The position numbers and the translations under genes were made by a program. The notes under the pieces were generated by a model. The model had not been told where the DNA came from, searched no databases, and saw only the letters and a list, made by a program, of their open reading frames with translations. A DNA stretch of 64,000 nucleotides from Leishmania donovani (lineage: Eukaryota > Euglenozoa > Kinetoplastea > Trypanosomatida > Trypanosomatidae): NCBI RefSeq assembly GCF_000227135.1, contig NC_018257.1, forward strand, positions 565,777-629,776, written 5' to 3'. Within the stretch, counting starts at the first letter, position 1; the number at the start of each line of letters is the position of its first letter. Below are positions 50,730 through 61,835 of the stretch, piece after piece.

Positions 50730-51146
50730 ATGAACGCGTGGACTCTTCCTTGCTCCACAACGGACACCTTCGCACAAACCAACGTATCCAGGCGATTTCT
50801 TCCCTCCTGAATGGTGCTACGACTGCCTTGCCATCCTTGTACACATGGACAAGTACTGGATATTCATCATGTACGCCATCACCGCGCCGATGCTGGTGGT
50901 GGTGGTGTCGGAGGTGGCAAAGTGCGACGATGCAGAGCGAGAGTGGTGTGTGAAGGGCCGTAGCGGCACCCGCCCACGCGAACAAACTCATACACCAATG
51001 CCATTGAGGCCCATGCTTCAAAGACGGCAGTGTGGATCAGCACCAACGTGAGATGGCCCATGCTCAGGAGAGAGAAGCACGTGACACCACGTGCGTCGCC
51101 CATCCTCCCTCTCTGGAAGGTTGAATACCTACCCGTTAGAGGTTGA
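50730..51146 (+). pseudogene. Small ORF disrupted by two compensating frameshifts
   Basis: An ATG at 50730 opens a frame that stops at 50808. The next frame is open from about 50733 to 50990 and carries protein-like sequence with typical G/C-ending codons, including a hydrophobic segment (about 50815-50910, with an internal ATG at 50845) and a Pro-Pro-Glu-Trp motif just before it. From about 50964 to the TGA at 51144-51146 the original frame resumes with a Trp-Ile-Ser-Thr-Asn and a Pro-Leu-Trp-Lys-Val-Glu-Tyr motif. The total span is a multiple of three (about 138 codons), so two opposite single-base shifts would restore one small membrane protein. It is either a decayed gene or an assembly with two indels. 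Family not recognised. Confidence 0.4.
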
Positions 51147-51804
51147 TATGTGCCCACGGAGAAACAGTAAGGAGCCCGAATCAAGACATCTCACTTCACA
51201 CCCCGGCGGCTATTCTTTGGCTCTTCCCCCCCCCCGTTTGTTCCTTATCAGAGATCTGCTGTTGAGCTTTTCCTTTCGTTTTATCGGTTTTCTCGACTCT
51301 CTGCCTTCCTCCCGTCCCTCATTCCGCATGCGCTTGCCCTTTCACTTCTCTCCTCACAGCCATGGCGGTAAGTTTACGCATGCATGCCAGTGTTAGTTTG
51401 TTCAGGGTTGTGCACAGCTGCGAGGTGATTCCTCGCTACGGAGAGTGGGCAAGGGAGAATGCCATCACAAACTCTCAGGGAGCGTGGAGCTTTGGAAACC
51501 CACAGCCAAAAAAAAAAACCAACATCGAAAGGGAAGGGGTGGGGTCTGGCCCTGTGGTTTATCCAGACCGCTTCTTCTCCCCCTCAACCCCTTTTGACGC
51601 CGAGTCATCCTCACGGACCCCCGCGTCCTCCCCCCCCCAAAAAAAACCTGTATCCAGCGCGTTTCGCCGCTTCACGCCCGTTGCACCACCTCGCTGCGAT
51701 TCTCGCCTTTCCTTTTCTTTTTTCACGGGGAGGGGGAGGGCAGCCGCGGGCCGGAGAGCAACAGTGTGTAGAGCAGTGCTTGCTCTTCTTCCTCCTTCCC
51801 CCGC

Positions 51805-51823
51805 TATATATATATATATATAT
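51805..51823. repeat. (TA)n microsatellite
   Basis: Nine TA units. Confidence 0.85.
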
Positions 51824-52914
51824 GTATCGTTTCTTTTGGTTTCCGTGCTGCTCCTCTGCTGTGCTCCTTGTTTGTGCACGTTTTTTTTTTTGTTGTTGAC
51901 GTTGACGTTGATGTTGCTCAGCAACGACGGTGACATTCAGGTGGCACTGTTTTATGAAGTGCAACAACGCACCGGCGTTGTGTTTCAGAATGAATATAGT
52001 TTTACTGAGCCCTTGTTGTATTGTCGTCGCCGTTGTTGTGGGACTTTCTTTCACGTTTTTGGTTTGCTCTTCGCGTTGAACGGAGATTTCGTATCCTTCT
52101 TGGGCGTGTGCTTGCGTGTACGCATGTGCGCCGTTCATGACCTTTGCTCGCTTGCTTGCTGGTCTTCTCCATGCTTTCATGATGAGGACTTCTCTCTAAC
52201 ACATATGCGCATGCTTATACATGGATATCGCCATCGGCTGCCTTATTTTTTCTGTCTTCCTCTTTCACTTTGGTGGGTCTATTCTGTCAGATCACTCGAT
52301 GAACAAGCGGCACTAGAGGGACCACAGAAGCGCACCATATGCTCCGGGCGTGCGCACAATTTTCAGCACACCTTCCTCCTCCCCTTCCCCATCTTGCAGC
52401 GGTGCATCTGCTGCTTGTGCTTTTTCTATGTTTGACCCCTTTTGCGTGCCATGCGTATCGGGTCTGCTGCTCTCATTCCTTTGAAGCACAAAAACGAAAT
52501 AACAATGAACTCTTCCAACCTTTCTTTCAATCGCATCCTCTCCTTACTCCCTCATTGTTTTTTAACATTCGTGCACAGAACACTTGCGGTTTCGGATGTT
52601 TTCCAGGTACACGTGCGCCACCCCCTCCTCCAAGACACATTTTACGCCTGCACATATACGCAGTCATCGCCACACAAACGTCCACAGAAGCATTTGTACA
52701 GGTTCAGTGAAGGGTGGAGCGCAGACACAGGCAAGCGTGCAGGTGGCCATTGTAGACTCATCCTGTCACGCTGCTTCTCCTTTCTCGTTTCTGAAGTTTA
52801 TGCGCAGCTAGAGGGCTCGTGGGACATCTTTGCTACACAGTCTTGCTCGTGCTCATTTCGTCGCCGTATCAAGCGGTTACAACACGCTGTCGAGAAGAGA
52901 AACACAGATAAAGT

Positions 52915-54288
52915 ATGGGCCACGCTTCGGACGAAAGCGGGAGCGCATCTGTCTACGACGAGAGCACCGAAACGACCGAGGAAGAAGCGTCCGAAAGTGG
53001 GTCGGAGTCGTCCCGTCAATCTGGCGACGACCTCCCCATCCCGGTCCCCGACCACCCGCAAGAGTCTCCTGTCGCTGTCATCCCTACACGCGACCGTATA
53101 GATAGTGCTCTGTCGCCGAGCACTATCAACGCCGACAATTCCAGCGAAAGCCGTAACACCGGCCACGGACACCCATTGGAGAGCCTGGCTGCCTTAAGGA
53201 TGGAGAACACCGCCGCTTCCGCTGTGCTTGGTGGACAGCTCATGGTAAACAACCCAAATGATGAGCGGATAGAGGTGCGCAACGCTGAGAACGTGAAGAC
53301 ACCACGTACGTCGCTTGGGCCATCGTATGCGCCGGAGGCGGACGCGAGTCGTGGCGGCGGTGGCATGGGACAGCCAATCGAGAACGCACCGCACGATGAG
53401 GCCATTCCAGTGTCTCCCTCAGCCAGTCAGGTAGCGACGCCGATGGCAATGAGGACAGGGCAGACGATGCGTCCAGACGACGATGACGACGAGAGGGAAG
53501 ACGAGGACGAGGAGGACGAGGAGGAGACTGAGATCGACGAGGGCCGCGAGTACCGCGCGGAGGGCTACGCCGGCCAGAAACCCACGGAGCTTGCAGAGGC
53601 GGCACCAGTGATGCAGGTCGGCGATCCCCAGCTCGGGTACAACCCTGCCAAGTACGCCCGTATCAACGCCACCGCCAGCCGTGAGATGCAAGACCTTTTC
53701 AAGCAGATCATGGAGTATGAGCCCTTTGCGGCGGAGCTGCCGGCCAAACTGCGGCCTTTTGTGCCGGACTACATCCCGACGGTTGGCGATCTCGACCCCT
53801 TTGTCAAGGTGCCGCGACCAGACGGTATTCCAGACGGGCTGGGCCTGGAGATTGTGGATGAACCAGCCATTCCGCAGTCGAATCCAGCAGTGGTACTGCT
53901 GGAGTTGAACGCGACTAACGCTCACGGTGTTGCGGCGGACATCGTGGACTCCCTTGAAAACGCGGCGAATCGGCCGGAGGTGATTGATCGATGGATTTCC
54001 GACATTAAAAAGGTGCACTACAAGAAGGCACTGCCGACGGTGAACTACCAGCGGCCCATGCCAGACATTGAGACGCTCATGCAGGTATGGCCGCAGCAGT
54101 TTGAGGAGGTTCTGAACTCCGACGTCGCCTTCCCTCCGTCGCAGATCAACCTCGATCTCGATCAGTATGTACGCACACTGTGCGCCATCTTGGACATTCC
54201 CACTTATAGTTCCCTGATTGACTCGCTGCACGTCATGTTCACCCTCTACGAAGAGTTCCGCTCAAATCAACACTTCCAGCACGTTTGA
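52915..54288 (+). CDS. IFT46: Intraflagellar transport protein 46 (IFT-B core)
   Basis: 457 aa. IFT46 is a core subunit of the IFT-B train needed for anterograde transport and flagellum assembly; it pairs with IFT52 and IFT88. The conserved domain occupies about 235-455 and shows family blocks: Tyr-Asn-Pro-Ala-Lys-Tyr near its start, Leu-Arg-Pro-Phe-Val-Pro-Asp-Tyr-Ile-Pro with Val-Gly-Asp, then Val-Pro-Arg-Pro-Asp-Gly, Arg-Pro-Met-Pro-Asp-Ile, and a C-terminal Cys-Ala-Ile-Leu-Asp-Ile-Pro motif leading to a short His/Gln/Phe end. The N-terminal half is Ser/Glu/Asp-rich and disordered, with a dense Asp/Glu run at about 183-207. The N-terminal acidic tract is typical of the family, longer here than in animals. 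Confidence 0.95.
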   Translation: MGHASDESGSASVYDESTETTEEEASESGSESSRQSGDDLPIPVPDHPQESPVAVIPTRDRIDSALSPSTINADNSSESRNTGHGHPLESLAALRMENTAASAVLGGQLMVNNPNDERIEVRNAENVKTPRTSLGPSYAPEADASRGGGGMGQPIENAPHDEAIPVSPSASQVATPMAMRTGQTMRPDDDDDEREDEDEEDEEETEIDEGREYRAEGYAGQKPTELAEAAPVMQVGDPQLGYNPAKYARINATASREMQDLFKQIMEYEPFAAELPAKLRPFVPDYIPTVGDLDPFVKVPRPDGIPDGLGLEIVDEPAIPQSNPAVVLLELNATNAHGVAADIVDSLENAANRPEVIDRWISDIKKVHYKKALPTVNYQRPMPDIETLMQVWPQQFEEVLNSDVAFPPSQINLDLDQYVRTLCAILDIPTYSSLIDSLHVMFTLYEEFRSNQHFQHV

Positions 54289-54510
54289 TGAGGTACCCCT
54301 TGCGTGAATACGCATGACGAGCAGTGCGCCAGCGCTTATGTACTCACGGGGTTTGACTACGGATACTGGAGGTGGGTGGGGACGAGAGAGCACAGTGGCA
54401 CCACGCAACTGCTTCTGCAGTAGGCCGGAGTGCAGTTGAGATGTGGTCGAGTGTGCTGTCTCCCAATCAACTAAACGCGCCCACAAACTTGTGCACGTGC
54501 GACGATAGAC

Positions 54511-54533
54511 CCCCCCCCCTTGGGGGGGGGGGG
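54511..54533. repeat. C10-TT-G11 homopolymer inverted repeat
   Basis: Ten C, two T, eleven G: a perfect hairpin with a 2-base nominal loop, lying about 220 bases after the IFT46 stop. In RNA it would form a very stable stem; in DNA the G side could form a quadruplex. Homopolymer length may be affected by sequencing. Confidence 0.8.
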
Positions 54534-55875
54534 CTCCGTTACTCTGGCAGACGTAGCGGTACAAGGAGGTCCTGGTGGTTTCTGCCCATCCTTTTCTCTT
54601 TTTCTGCGTATTTGCGCCTGAGAGATTCTTACATTGCTGTGCAGATGCCGTGGTGCGTGCCATGAGTGTCATGTCGCCTCCCCCTTCTCTTTTCCTTTGC
54701 CCTTCCATCGCCAGGAAGCGCTTGACCAAGACCTTGTCTTACTCGTGCATACACGCATGTACGCGTACCACTTCGGCGCGCGCGCACACACACACACATG
54801 CAGGCGTTGCGTGTGTGCATTGCCCCCCCCCCTTTTTTTTTGCCACCACGTCCTTTCCTTCTCTCATGTTACCTGTTCTACTATTACTTTTTTTTTCGTT
54901 CCTTCTCGTGCGATTCGTGTTTGTTGTTTGGAGTGCGGCGGGTATGATGCTGGTGGTGGGCGTTCTTTGATGCTCTCTTCTCTCTTTTGTTCTCTCCCTC
55001 CGTCTCTTCTCGGTGACGGTCATGTACGTCTAGGCAATGCGGTCCTTTCCTTTCTATGTGTATGTGTCTGCGAGCGCACAAGAGCAAGCCCCCACCCCTC
55101 CGCTCCCTCCCTGTGAAACAAAAAAGAATGGAATGAGGCACACAAAAGCGGCGAAGGATGGGAAGGCGTACTCTCCCTCTCCCTTGTTCCGAGATGCCGA
55201 TAAAAGCACGTGTGGAGGAGGCGTGGGACACCACGCCAGATATTGTCGCACAGTGCCGGTGGGCGGGCTGGTTCTGGTTACTTCGCAGACATGCACATAT
55301 CTCTGCACCACCTCGTGTAAATTCACTGAATAGCATCTTGTGCGTGGCGCGTATGGAGCAGGTTTTTCGAATCCGCGAGTGCAAACGTAAAGGAGAAAAG
55401 GGGGTGGGGACGGGAGGGAGGGCTGGGGGCATGCGTAGACATCCGTGCGTCTGTCGCATCTTCGACTGTATACTCCGGCCCTGCTTCGTCGTGATGTTGG
55501 TGCACACGGCCATTTCACCTCTTCTCCTTCTCTTTCCATTCGCCTCCTCTGCTTTGCGCATCGACTCGAACGCGTGCTCGCCTGCACAGTCTCACTTCGT
55601 TCGACTTTGCCTCATCGAGCTCCATACACAACACCTCGTCCCTCTGTCTGTCTGTCTCTGCGTGTGTGTGTGTGTTTTATTTTCTTTTCTCTCGTGCATT
55701 CGTTGCCATATCTGGGGTGATGTGGCAAAACGCAGCGCTGCAGCCTTCAGCACTATCATTGCCACAATCCGAGCTCACTTGCTCAGCCGGCGAAAGAAAG
55801 GGAGAGAGGGACGGTAAAGAGAGCGCAAAGACTTGAAATAGACAGCGCTGCGTACGCTGCGGTAGTGCTCATCGC

Positions 55876-55876
<1 letters not shown>

Positions 55877-55922
<46 letters not shown>
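55877..55922. repeat. (AC)23 microsatellite
   Basis: Uninterrupted AC dinucleotides about 340 bases before the kinase start. Confidence 0.95.
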
Positions 55923-55924
<2 letters not shown>

Positions 55925-56258
55925 GCGCGCTCGCGCTATTCGTTTGAGCTGAAAGACTCGACAGAGGAGATTTTGTTTCTCGTGGCACAACTCTCCATAG
56001 ATTCACACCCACAAGCCTATCCCCGGCCGCAGCTTGCCCAACGACAGGGTGCAGCACTTGGTCTTTTTAGCAAACCACATCCGCGTCGCCTCCCTGCTCC
56101 GCGACGCCTGTGTGGAGCCGACCTAACGCATTGCGCCGACTACATCCATTCACCTCGGCGTCCACCGAACCACTGAAACGACTGGTATCTCATCCGCTCA
56201 TCTCATCCTCACGCATACTTTAAAGGTAAGCGTATAAAACTGCCAAGCGTCACAGATA

Positions 56259-58139
56259 ATGGCGCATCTCTTCTTCACAGGCGCATGCGCAGCAGCAGCT
56301 GTACTGCCCACCAGCGACCGCGAAGAGGTGTCACCGGTGTGGTCGATCTACGACGACTACTGCTGTAGCGCCTCGCAGAATGCTGAGGTGAACGATCCAC
56401 AAGTGGAGGGTGGAGGGGTGGGCAACTGTGGAGGCACAGCACTGCCCCGGCTTCCCCTCATCTCGGGCCCTGTGCCATCCATGACGTTGAAAGGCGCTCA
56501 GCTGAAGAAAGAGGCGCCGATTCGCCGGGGTGCCCAGGGGGCCGTATACTCTGCCCTCGACGTAGCCACCAGCGCACCTGCGGAGGACGAGAACGCCAAG
56601 GGGCTTTTTTCGCAAGAGGCCTGCAGAGGGCATGAGGGCGAAGAGCAGGTTGCAGATGGCGGACAAAGGCCGGCGCGGCGCGGTCGCCGTGTTGCCGTAA
56701 AGCGCATTTTTATTCAGGCAAGCGACTTCGGAGCACGCGACATCTCCGCAACGGTGCTGCGTGAGGTAACGCTGCATCGCTTTGTGAGCGAGAAGCAAGC
56801 TGCGTGCCTTGCGGCAGCGGGCACTTCTTATTCTACTGCTTCAGCCTCCGATGCCACGGCGCGTGCGGAGGACGATCAAGGTCAGGCACTCTGTAATCTC
56901 ATCGACGACTCTGCGCGAGTCATTCACCTCTACCGTGTTGTGGAGGCCCCGCACAAGGAGATGTGCCTTGTGATGGAACTCGCGGCAACGAACCTGGAGC
57001 AGGTCGTGTTTCCGCACGGCGCCCGCGGTGCCCAGAGGGGCGATGGCGCCGGAGGCTACATGCGGAAGCCCGGCGTGGTCTCCCTCTTTGGTTCCTCTGC
57101 CTCTATTGGTGTCGGCGGCGGTCTGGGCCTGTCCTCCGCCTCGCTGTCTACAGCGCCCGACGCTGCAACGGCAGATGCGGGCCCGCAGGCGTCGCCGCCC
57201 TCTCCGCCACCTTCCCGAATGCCGCTCGTGCGCTACGTGATGCGCCGCCTGCTACGCCTCGTATGTTTCCTACACGAGACGTGCCGTGTGGTGCATCGAG
57301 ACCTGAAACTGAGCAATGTGCTGGTGTCGAAGGACGCTGGGCTTCGCCTCGGTGACTTTGGGTCGGCACGCTTCATTCCGCCCTTGCGCTCGGCGACGAA
57401 GACCGGGTGTGAGAACTCTCCGTCTGTCCTCAAGCCTCCTGCGGCACCTGCGGGCCAGCGTGAGCACCTCCTGTGCACACCTCCATCGATACGCACAACA
57501 CTCCACTATCGACCCCCCGAGGCTCTCCTCGGAGACCAGGTGTGCCGCACCGCGGCAGATGTGTGGGCGCTAGGTGTGATCTTTGCGCAGTTGCTGCTGC
57601 AGAAGGGCTTGTTCCGTTCTGAGAGCGAGTTAGACCTGCTGGGGGGCATTCAGAAGCTTCTCGGAATGCCAACGTACAGCGCGCCGCCTTCGTGGCTCGG
57701 CGCGCCGTCGGTACCCGGCCCGCCGAGGGACAGGGAATCCGCTGCGCACATTCCCGCCCCGCAGGCAAGTCTTCCGTACAAGTTCCACGCCGGCGTCGTA
57801 CCCGCTGATGGGCTGGACCTGCTGTCGCGGATGCTGCACCAGCAACCCGAGTGCCGCATCACCGCTCGCGAAGCACTACAGCACCCTTTTCTGAACCTCG
57901 AGGGCCTATCTGCGTTGGCTACACATGACGACGACGAGAGAGGGCGAGTGTTGTGGGAGGAGAGAGTGGCGACGGTGCTGCGTGAGCAGGCGACGGGGCC
58001 CATCTACGGTATGGGACGAGGTGAGCGGCGGCCCATGCTCATAAGTCTCGCTGATAACGAGGACGAAGAGGATCAAGAGGACGACGAGGACGGCGCCGCC
58101 CCGTTCTGCGTTGACCTGGGCGGGTGCACATCATACTAA
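56259..58139 (+). CDS. CDK-related protein kinase (CMGC; CRK11-like)
   Basis: 626 aa. Kinase landmarks: a glycine-loop relic (Arg-Gly-Ala-Gln-Gly-Ala-Val, near 90), catalytic K148 in a Val-Ala-Val-Lys-Arg context, an Asp-Ile-Ser-Ala-Thr-Val-Leu-Arg-Glu helix at the PSTAIRE position, HRD 346-348 with D348, DFG 366-368, and a Thr-Thr-Leu-His-Tyr-Arg-Pro-Pro-Glu activation-segment end typical of CDKs. Three inserts enlarge it: about 50 residues between the glycine loop and K148, about 20 after the C helix, and about 65 Gly/Ser/Pro-rich residues in the hinge-to-E region, plus about 30 in the activation loop. The C-terminal tail is Asp/Glu-rich. The position next to IFT46 matches the remembered location of T. 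brucei CRK11, so CRK11 is my best guess, not proven. Catalytic residues are all present, so an active kinase is expected. Confidence 0.9.
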   Translation: MAHLFFTGACAAAAVLPTSDREEVSPVWSIYDDYCCSASQNAEVNDPQVEGGGVGNCGGTALPRLPLISGPVPSMTLKGAQLKKEAPIRRGAQGAVYSALDVATSAPAEDENAKGLFSQEACRGHEGEEQVADGGQRPARRGRRVAVKRIFIQASDFGARDISATVLREVTLHRFVSEKQAACLAAAGTSYSTASASDATARAEDDQGQALCNLIDDSARVIHLYRVVEAPHKEMCLVMELAATNLEQVVFPHGARGAQRGDGAGGYMRKPGVVSLFGSSASIGVGGGLGLSSASLSTAPDAATADAGPQASPPSPPPSRMPLVRYVMRRLLRLVCFLHETCRVVHRDLKLSNVLVSKDAGLRLGDFGSARFIPPLRSATKTGCENSPSVLKPPAAPAGQREHLLCTPPSIRTTLHYRPPEALLGDQVCRTAADVWALGVIFAQLLLQKGLFRSESELDLLGGIQKLLGMPTYSAPPSWLGAPSVPGPPRDRESAAHIPAPQASLPYKFHAGVVPADGLDLLSRMLHQQPECRITAREALQHPFLNLEGLSALATHDDDERGRVLWEERVATVLREQATGPIYGMGRGERRPMLISLADNEDEEDQEDDEDGAAPFCVDLGGCTSY

Positions 58140-61100
58140 GCACACATATATGCATTTTCTTCCTTTTTCTTCTTACAGCACTCTCGTCGAGTGGAAAGAG
58201 TAAAAGGAACAGACCGACATGTTTGACCCTCCCTGTACCCTGCATACGACACACGCACAAGCTTAGACACAGAAGCAGGTATGCCGACGCCCTCTCTCTG
58301 GCCCTTTTCGGTGAGTGGGAGCAGCTCGCACGCGAAGCTCGCACTGCCCTGTTTGATGCGACAGAGTCACAGTCTTATTCCAGCTTGATGCGAAACGGTG
58401 GAGTCCATCAAGTGGCACAGATTTGTTGCATCGCCTTTCTTGGCGCTGGCGACAAGATGGAGGCGCGCATGTGGGGTTTTCGTTCGTTGACGTCTCTCTC
58501 GCTTATCCCGTCACGTAGCGCAGGCTTAGCACGGACAGATGGGGCCCTCGTCAACCTCCGCATGCAAGCAAGCCTATTTGCCCCCTCATCTTTCCTCTCC
58601 CTGCAACTCTTCGCGTCTTACCCCTCCGTTGGACGCCTTCACGAACTCACGCACTTTTTGTTTGGGGAGTGCCCTCGGCGAGAGTGTCAAGAACGGGATG
58701 GGTGCGATTCACCAGGGATAACGAGCACCCACGATAGCGTACGCTTCTCGTGCTTTCCCCTCCCTTATCCCTCCTCCACCTGAATCTTCCGCTACTACTC
58801 TCTCCCTACCCTCTCTCCCCCTTCTGCCTCCCTTCCTCTCCATCACCCCCTCCCCCTCCATTATTGGCTGCTGTTGTCTGCCCCCCTTTCCCTCTCCCTC
58901 GGTGGCACCGCAACAACCGCACTCCTCTCCGGCACCGCATATATACACATATATCTCTCTATATATACATACACAGAAAAGAACGACAGTGGCAACTAGA
59001 GTGGGAAAAAAGTTTGCTTTTTGTTCGCTTTTATTTCCTCTTCATTGCTGTCTCCATCGTGGGGAGAGTACAACACACAGGCAGTCGCAGGCCTCCTGCG
59101 CATATACACACTGTGCTCACTGCGCTGCACGATCGCAGGCGCGGAGTCGGCGGGGAAGGCGTACTGGAAGAGAGGAAAAATCATAACAACAGGATAAACG
59201 AACAATAAACATTGACCCGGACACACATCCACCGTAAGCTCTGTGCGTCTGTTTGTCTGTATACACGCGCGTGTGTGCGTGTCACTCTCTCTGTCGATTA
59301 CCGTGTGTGTGCATCAGCGCTCTCACCCTTCTTCCTTTCTGTTTTTCCCTTTTTTCCATTCACGTTGTGCTCGCTAATTGGACCGTGCAAGGCGCGCGCG
59401 CACACACACACACACACACGCAGCAAGTTTTTGTCTTGAAACATTTTACTTCCTCGACTCTGTCGTTCTCTCGTTCTTCACAATCGCCTCCCTCCTCTTT
59501 CGTGTTTCTATGTGTGTAGAGACGAAGGTAGAGCCAAACAAAGCCAAACCTAAACTCACCGTCTTGTGCAAAAGAAGGCAAAGACACACGCGCACAAACA
59601 CAAGGCGCCGCAATACAGATATCTACCAAACCTTGTAAACGCGCTGCGAAAGAAATCAGCTACAGGCATCAATTTCGAATCAAAAGGCGAATACCAACCC
59701 ACACCTCACTCACACGCGCACGCACGGATTACTCTGTTTCTTGGCCTACGGAGGGGCTACGGCGCCGACTTTCTTTTGTGTGTTTTTAAACCGCCTATAT
59801 ATTGCTCATTTTTTTTTGTGTTTTCTCGTCTGTGCGCGCACCCTGTTTTATCGCACTTATCGCTTCAGGCAAAACTTCGCACCTTCCTTTTTTCTTTTTT
59901 TTCTGAAGCGCCTCCGTGATCACAGCATCTCAAGGAAATTATTTCCATCTCTCTACTACCACCGTTTCCACGAATACGTTTAGGTACTGCTGCTACTCTC
60001 TCTCTGCCTTACTTCGTCATCGGAACACATCCCAGGCAGGCGGAGGCACGTGCGTATACACACCCGAGCCCCTACCCTTGCACACGCGGAGAAGCAGCAC
60101 TGTTTCGTTTCCGCTTCTTTCACGGAATTCGTGTGTTTTGCCCTTCGCGCTGCCGTTGTAACGTTCGATTGTTAACGCAAAAAAAAAATATTGATCTTGA
60201 GCTTTTTTTTATGTGGTGGCGCAAACGCGTGTGTGTTGTGCCACTGCGCCGATTTGTCTCTCTTCTCTCTGTGGTTGTGGCACCCTGTATGCGCGCTTAG
60301 CTCGCTTGGGCTCGACTGTGCGTGCGCCGTTTTTTTTTTTGTTGTTTTCTCCTTTGGTCCGTTGGATTGTTGTGCGCGCTCTCTCGATCGCTTGCTTCTG
60401 GCGCCTCCGCATTTTTTTTCCGCTTGTCTGTTTCTGTTCTCGTGCCAGAGGCTTTAGGCGTGGGCTGTCTTCTGTCGGTCCTTGTTTCTGCTGGCCCGCA
60501 CCATCTTTGTTCCCTCTTTTTTTATTGTTCGTAGCTTGGAACACCTCTGCCTTCGTCTTTGGTCTTTGTTTTGCCCACGTTGCTGGCACGCCCTGCGGAG
60601 GCCTATCGGCCATCCTGACAGGACACCATATAACGCTCGTGCAGTGGTGCCTGATTGCTCCTACCTCTCCTCCATCGCGACCCCCCCCCCACACACACAC
60701 ACACACGCACAGGTGCGCAAGTCGAGCAGCAGGCAATCGAAAAGGAACATCTGTGCGTGCTACGTGCAACAACTGGGACAGTCGTTCACCCGCTTATTCC
60801 CCCCTCTCAAGTTGTCTCGTTTTGCTTTAATTCTTTTTTGTCGCTTGCCTTTGCTTTCAGCTGGTGCCCGCACACTCGAAGGCTCACGCAGAGAGGCGAC
60901 TGAATCTCTTGTTCCCGTGAACGCGCTCTCAGAGACCGAGCGGGTTGGCGCGTGCATGTGTGCAGTGACGAGGAAAGACAAGAATATCATATGAAGACGA
61001 GCTTTATCAGCGACTGTAAAAACGGCGGCACTTGAACCCTCAGTACGGAGCGCAGAGTCCGCGGAGCAGCGGTTGCGCGAACAGTGACAAAGAGGAGAAC

Positions 61101-61835
61101 AGCTCAAGAATCGGGCACACAACCACCGCTGCAGTCACACTGTGCCCACTCCCTTCGCTAACAAGCTCTGGTGGTTCTCTGTTGCAGCTGATTTCTGTGT
61201 GCGTGCGTATCGTTACTCTTTTTCGGGGTCGTCTCACTGAGGGGTGGGCTTAGCGCCAACGACACACACGCTGGCAGTTCCGCTGATCTTCGCAGCCTTT
61301 CTTTTATTTCGTTTGGTTGTGCTGCCCTTCTTCCTCCTGCAGCATCGCTTCTTTTCCGTCTGCCGCATCCTCTCTTTCTCTTGCTCTGGCTATCGTTGCC
61401 TTCCCGACTTCCTTTCTTGTGGCGCTTTATCTCCCTTATATAGCAGTCTTCTGATTGACCTAACGGGGTGTTGCTGTTTGTGTGCACTTTTCTTGTTCTC
61501 TTCTCCATCCATCCCTCCCTCTTCGCTTCCCAAAAGACAACAAGAGAAGGCGAAGAGAAGCTCCGCTTCGCGTTCTCGCTTCGTTCTTTGGCACCTCCGC
61601 CTTTGAGGGCGGGACGCCCATCACTCAAGGCTTTCCTTCGCTTGTTTGTTTTCTTTTGGGCGACTAACACACGTACCGCCGCCGCCGCTGCCTCCCCCTG
61701 CTTCTCTCCGCCTGCCCCAGAACTGTTTGGCCGTCACTCACCCTCTGCACATCAAAACGCCCACGGAAAGTGCACCTACCTCGTTCTGCGAAAGCAACGG
61801 CGTGGACTTACCCGGCCTAAGCTGCAAGGGTGCTC
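58140..61835. other. 3.7 kb non-coding spacer
   Basis: Pyrimidine-rich with TA/CA microsatellites (58936-58975, 59400-59420, 60691-60706) and T tracts. Frames are low-complexity and no conserved motif was seen. It should contain the kinase 3' UTR and the leader of the J-protein gene. Confidence 0.6.

Larger units (their letters stand above)
48185..52914. other. 4.7 kb spacer, longest in the window
   Basis: Holds the SIDER at 48477-48930, a 14-unit hexamer array at 49011-49094, AT and CA microsatellites, G and C tracts, and a frameshifted small ORF at 50730-51146. The stretch 51147-52914 shows pyrimidine tracts and low-complexity frames only. Its excess length over neighbouring spacers suggests a lost or disabled gene. 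Confidence 0.6.
54289..56258. other. 2 kb non-coding spacer
   Basis: Contains the C10-TT-G11 inverted repeat at 54511-54533, C and T tracts near 54823-54840, and a 23-unit AC array at 55877-55922. No supported reading frame. Confidence 0.6.

Noticed and set aside
51362..52435. 357-codon plus-strand open frame
   Set aside because: Low-complexity, Cys/Phe/Ser/Pro-rich translation of spacer with microsatellites; no motif and codon use unlike neighbouring genes.
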